The notes under the pieces are model-generated. The model saw only the letters and a program-made list of their open reading frames with translations, did not search any database and had not been told where the DNA came from. This document shows positions 61,251 to 64,000 of a stretch of DNA of 64,000 nucleotides, piece after piece. The stretch spans positions 248,001-312,000 of the forward strand of contig OW569385.1 in assembly GCA_937625935.1 (NCBI GenBank), in the 5' to 3' direction. Position numbers and translations under genes: made by a program. This DNA comes from Tetramitus jugosus. Lineage: Eukaryota; Heterolobosea; Eutetramitea; Acrasida; Vahlkampfiidae. How positions within the stretch are numbered: position 1 is the first letter of the stretch; each line of letters opens with the position of its first letter.

Positions 61251-62238
61251 ATGCCCATGCAGCCATCCCAAAAAACATCAAACGATGACTCATTGAGACA
61301 AACCATTTCATCTGACCAAGAGGAAGAAACCTATCCATTCGAAGAAGAAGAAGACGAAGAAGACGTTTCATGGATCTCTTGGTTCTGTAGCTTAAAAGGA
61401 AACGAATTTTTTTGTGAAGTAGATGAAGACTATATTCAAGATGAGTTCAATCTGTGTGGATTGTCAAGCATGGTTCCATTTTATGAATATGCTCTTGATA
61501 TGATATTGGATTTGGAGTCTCCAATGGGTATGTCTTTTTTGTGTGTGTGTGCGTGTGTGTGTGAATAACAATGTCACATGTGAAATGTTGTTTTTTGAAT
61601 TTTGACGAAGTCAGAGAAATATTGACCATTATTTCTTTTTTGCCTTTGTAGATGAAGACATGACTGAAGAACAACAACAAATGGTGGAATCGGCTGCTGA
61701 TACACTGTACGGATTGATTCACTCTCGATTTATTTTAACAAACAGAGGACTCATGCTAATGGAATCCAAATTCAATTTGGTTCACTTTGGACGGTGTCCA
61801 AGAGTGTTGTGTCAGGGTCAAGCAGTGTTGCCTGTTGGTCAATCAGATATCCCTCGAGAAGGATCAGTCAAAGTATATTGTCCGAAATGCAATGATATAT
61901 ATTATCCACGATCCAGTAGACACAGAGGCATTGACGGTGCCTATTGGGGCACCACTTTCCCACATTTGTTCTTGATTACATATCCTGAGTTCAGGCCTTC
62001 TTCGCAGAGAGTTCAACAAATTTATGTTCCAAGAGTGTACGGTTTCAAAGTACACGGGTTGAGCCGTGGTGTCCATGGTGCTGCTTCGGGATCAACACAA
62101 GCAATAACTAATACTGCCCATAACGCTGCTACTACAAACACTAATAATGATAACAAGAATAATAATTCAAGTCACCCCTTAAACAACGAAAAGAAGAGAG
62201 AGGAAGATGCACAGATTATGCAGAGCGATATCCTCTAA
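61251..62238 (+). CDS. CSNK2B: Casein kinase 2 beta (regulatory) subunit
   Basis: Exons 61251-61527 and 61652-62238 (GTATGT...TTGTAG) give 287 aa. The acidic N-terminus ([16 protein letters not shown]), [28 protein letters not shown] and DMILDLE are CK2 beta hallmarks. The zinc finger is CPRVLC (about 141-146) with CPKC (about 168-171). YPEFRP and [11 protein letters not shown] follow. A non-conserved tail (after about 240) is Ala/Asn/Thr-rich. CK2 beta dimerises to tether and stabilise two CK2 alpha subunits and steer substrate choice. Confidence 0.95.
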
Positions 62239-62340
62239 GTCAACAAATTTTGTACAATCAAATAATTCATTGGTTTAATAATGTATCCTGTGAGATTGCC
62301 ATTATTTTTATGATTTGTTTTTGAGATGATTGTAGGAATG

Positions 62341-64000
62341 TTATGAAGTACTCCGCCATGAAGGTTGAATGCGATGTTGCACGCGCCGTATATCAAAGTT
62401 GAACTGCTTTGTTGCGTTGTCTGGACCTTCTTTCTTCAGTTCCTTGACTCTGTTTTGTTGGGAAGTTGTGGGCTGCAAAACTCGCGAAAAATCTCGTTCT
62501 GCTTCCACCCGAACCTGATTTGACATTCTCCTGATTCTCTCCTCTCGCTCCATTTGTGCTTGAAACTTCCTATTTCGAAGAAAGTTCATTCGCTGCATGT
62601 ATTCCTCTTCTCTCTGTCTCAGTCTTTCGATTTCACCAGGTGAGGCTGGCCTCTGTTGCTTATTTTCCATTTCCTGTATCATTTGTTCTCTTTCAAGTCT
62701 ATGCTTCTCCTCTCTTTGGTTCCTTAATTCTTCTAACACAATTCGAGCTTCCTCTCTTCGCTTTCTGACTTCATTCTCCTTCCTCCGTTGTTCCTCTTCT
62801 CTCTTAGCCTTTTCTTCCTCTTCCAACTCAAGAACCTGTTGTTCTTTTGTTTCTTTCCAGGCTTCTAGCTTTCTCTTTGTGGCTTCTCGTTGTTTCCTTT
62901 CCATTATTTGTTTCTTCTCCTCGTACTCTTGAAGTTTCCTAATCTTCTCTTCCTCTGATACTTCGAAGGATTCAATCTTTTGTTTCTCTCTTGTTTCTCT
63001 CCATTTCTTGATTGCTTCTCTCTTTCGTTCCTGCAATAGAAGTAACTTTTCGTAGAATTCTTCATGCTCTTGCACCGTGACATAGTCTTTGTCTGGTATC
63101 TGTTGAGATGCTAGAGTAAATAATTGTTCCTTGTTTCCTCTCACTTTGGCTCGTATCCGAAGGAATTGAGCGTGATCCCTCTCATCCCATCCTCCATTCA
63201 TACCTCCACTCTCAACCAGAAATGTTTCAAAGTCATTCACTTGACTCGGAACAGATTCTTCTTTTAATTTCTTCCTGTTCATTACGTCAATCTTATGCAT
63301 CTGATACGGGTTATCTAATATTGATTTAGGTTCTTCCTTGTTCTGTTCTTGTTCCCACGCTTTCATCTTTTCTTCGAATTGAACCAAGTCTCTGCCTAAC
63401 AGCTTCTCTTCTACATTTAAAAGTTCATACTTTTCCTTTTCTTCCTGCTTGAATTGCATGATATTCGAGTCTATTTTCTCCATTAACACCCGTACTGTAC
63501 TCAACAGTTTATCAAATCTTCTTTGATTCACTTCCAGGTGCTCTGGTTTATTCGACATAGAACTGGTCAGTTGTTTTCTTGTCTCGGCTTCTGATATACT
63601 TTCCATCAACCTTTTCATTTCTAACTTCAGATCCTCCAAACACTGTTTGATTCGTTGTTCTGTTGAATTGATTATCATTAAAATTACATGGTCCATGATT
63701 CACTCGCACAACAGATACATACTCTCTTTTGTTTCGGTCAATTTCACTATCTGATCGCTCTTACGACAATCCGTGATATCATTCCTCAGCTCTATCATTC
63801 GTGGATGATTCAATAACGTATCGATATCTCTTTGGAATAGCACAGCTCTAACAATACAACAGTGTCATTTAAATGAACACACCACATGTGAACACGGGAG
63901 ATTCCTTACTTGTTTTTCAGCCCAGAATGAGTTTCCTTCCATTTTAGTATCTCAGTTTTCTGAGTTTGTTTCCGAATAGCTACTTGCTCTGCTGTTTCGA
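62341..64000 (-). CDS. CCDC112: CCDC112-like coiled-coil protein (5' end outside the window)
   Basis: At least three exons: beyond 64000 to 63910, 63847-63723, and 63659-62341; junction phases agree. The ATG at 63696 lies inside an intron, so a start there is false. The first visible residues read ETAEQVAIRKQTQKTEILKW. The core GGWDERDHAQFLRIRAKVRG is the CCDC112 signature, flanked by long Lys/Glu/Arg/Gln coiled coils (REEEQRRKENEVRKRREEAR). CCDC112 is a centrosome/centriolar-satellite protein linked to ciliogenesis. The gene starts beyond the right edge. Confidence 0.8.

Noticed and set aside
62341-63696. CCDC112 starting at the ATG at 63696
   Set aside because: That ATG lies in an intron: upstream exons with compatible phases at 63723-63847 and beyond 63910 join at 63659.

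Overview
This is a gene-dense nuclear segment of a protist. It carries about 34 protein genes on both strands, one 5S rRNA gene, and no transposon, CRISPR array or operon. Introns are few and short, starting GTATGT, GTAAG or similar and ending AG. Coding sequence is rich in Asn, Gln, Ser and Thr runs. The gene set combines cilium-related genes (dynein-2 intermediate chain, CCDC112, a SHIPPO-repeat protein) with amoeba-type genes and a phage-like RNA ligase. This fits a heterolobosean amoeboflagellate such as Naegleria; that is an inference and the species cannot be read from the window.

Layout. 1-9.4 kb: tail of an unknown gene, NOL6 (SSU processome), an old yellow enzyme, an F-box-like protein with 22-residue leucine-rich repeats, a 5S rRNA gene, a cathepsin B-like protease with its last exon behind an intron, and a GIY-YIG protein with a mitochondrial-like presequence. 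9.5-18.2 kb: a T4 Rnl1-type RNA ligase, a DRP5/ARC5-type dynamin, BUB3 head-to-head with a membrane-anchored D-threonine-aldolase-like enzyme, and a secreted repeat protein (about ten 23-residue Trp/Pro units plus a Gly-rich attacin-like tail). 18.3-29 kb: TTC7, NAA20, an ATG14-like protein, cysteinyl-tRNA synthetase with two in-frame starts, frataxin, calmodulin, ribosomal P1 and a small Cys-containing protein. 29-40.3 kb: WDR60 (DYNC2I1), a FANCD2-like protein, an acidic protein of unknown function, and an F-box/Kelch protein.

40.3-64 kb: a multipass membrane protein, two proteins of unknown function, CCDC47, GUF1, a mitochondrial TPR protein, a Lys/Glu-rich protein, a Tousled-like kinase with an added Myb/SANT segment, a Josephin-like cysteine peptidase, a SHIPPO-repeat protein, a Gln-rich protein, eIF2B gamma, CK2 beta, and CCDC112 running off the right edge.

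Most genes are housekeeping and unlinked in function. Themes are mitosis and genome maintenance (BUB3, TLK, FANCD2), the cilium, mitochondria (CysRS, frataxin, GUF1, GIY-YIG and TPR proteins) and translation. E2F-like TTTSGCGC/TTTGGCGGG motifs recur upstream of BUB3, FANCD2 and TLK, and also upstream of several housekeeping genes. The most novel items are the secreted repeat polyprotein, the RNA ligase beside a GIY-YIG protein, and the Myb/SANT-TLK fusion. Many open frames begin at non-ATG codons; starts given here were moved to the first convincing ATG.
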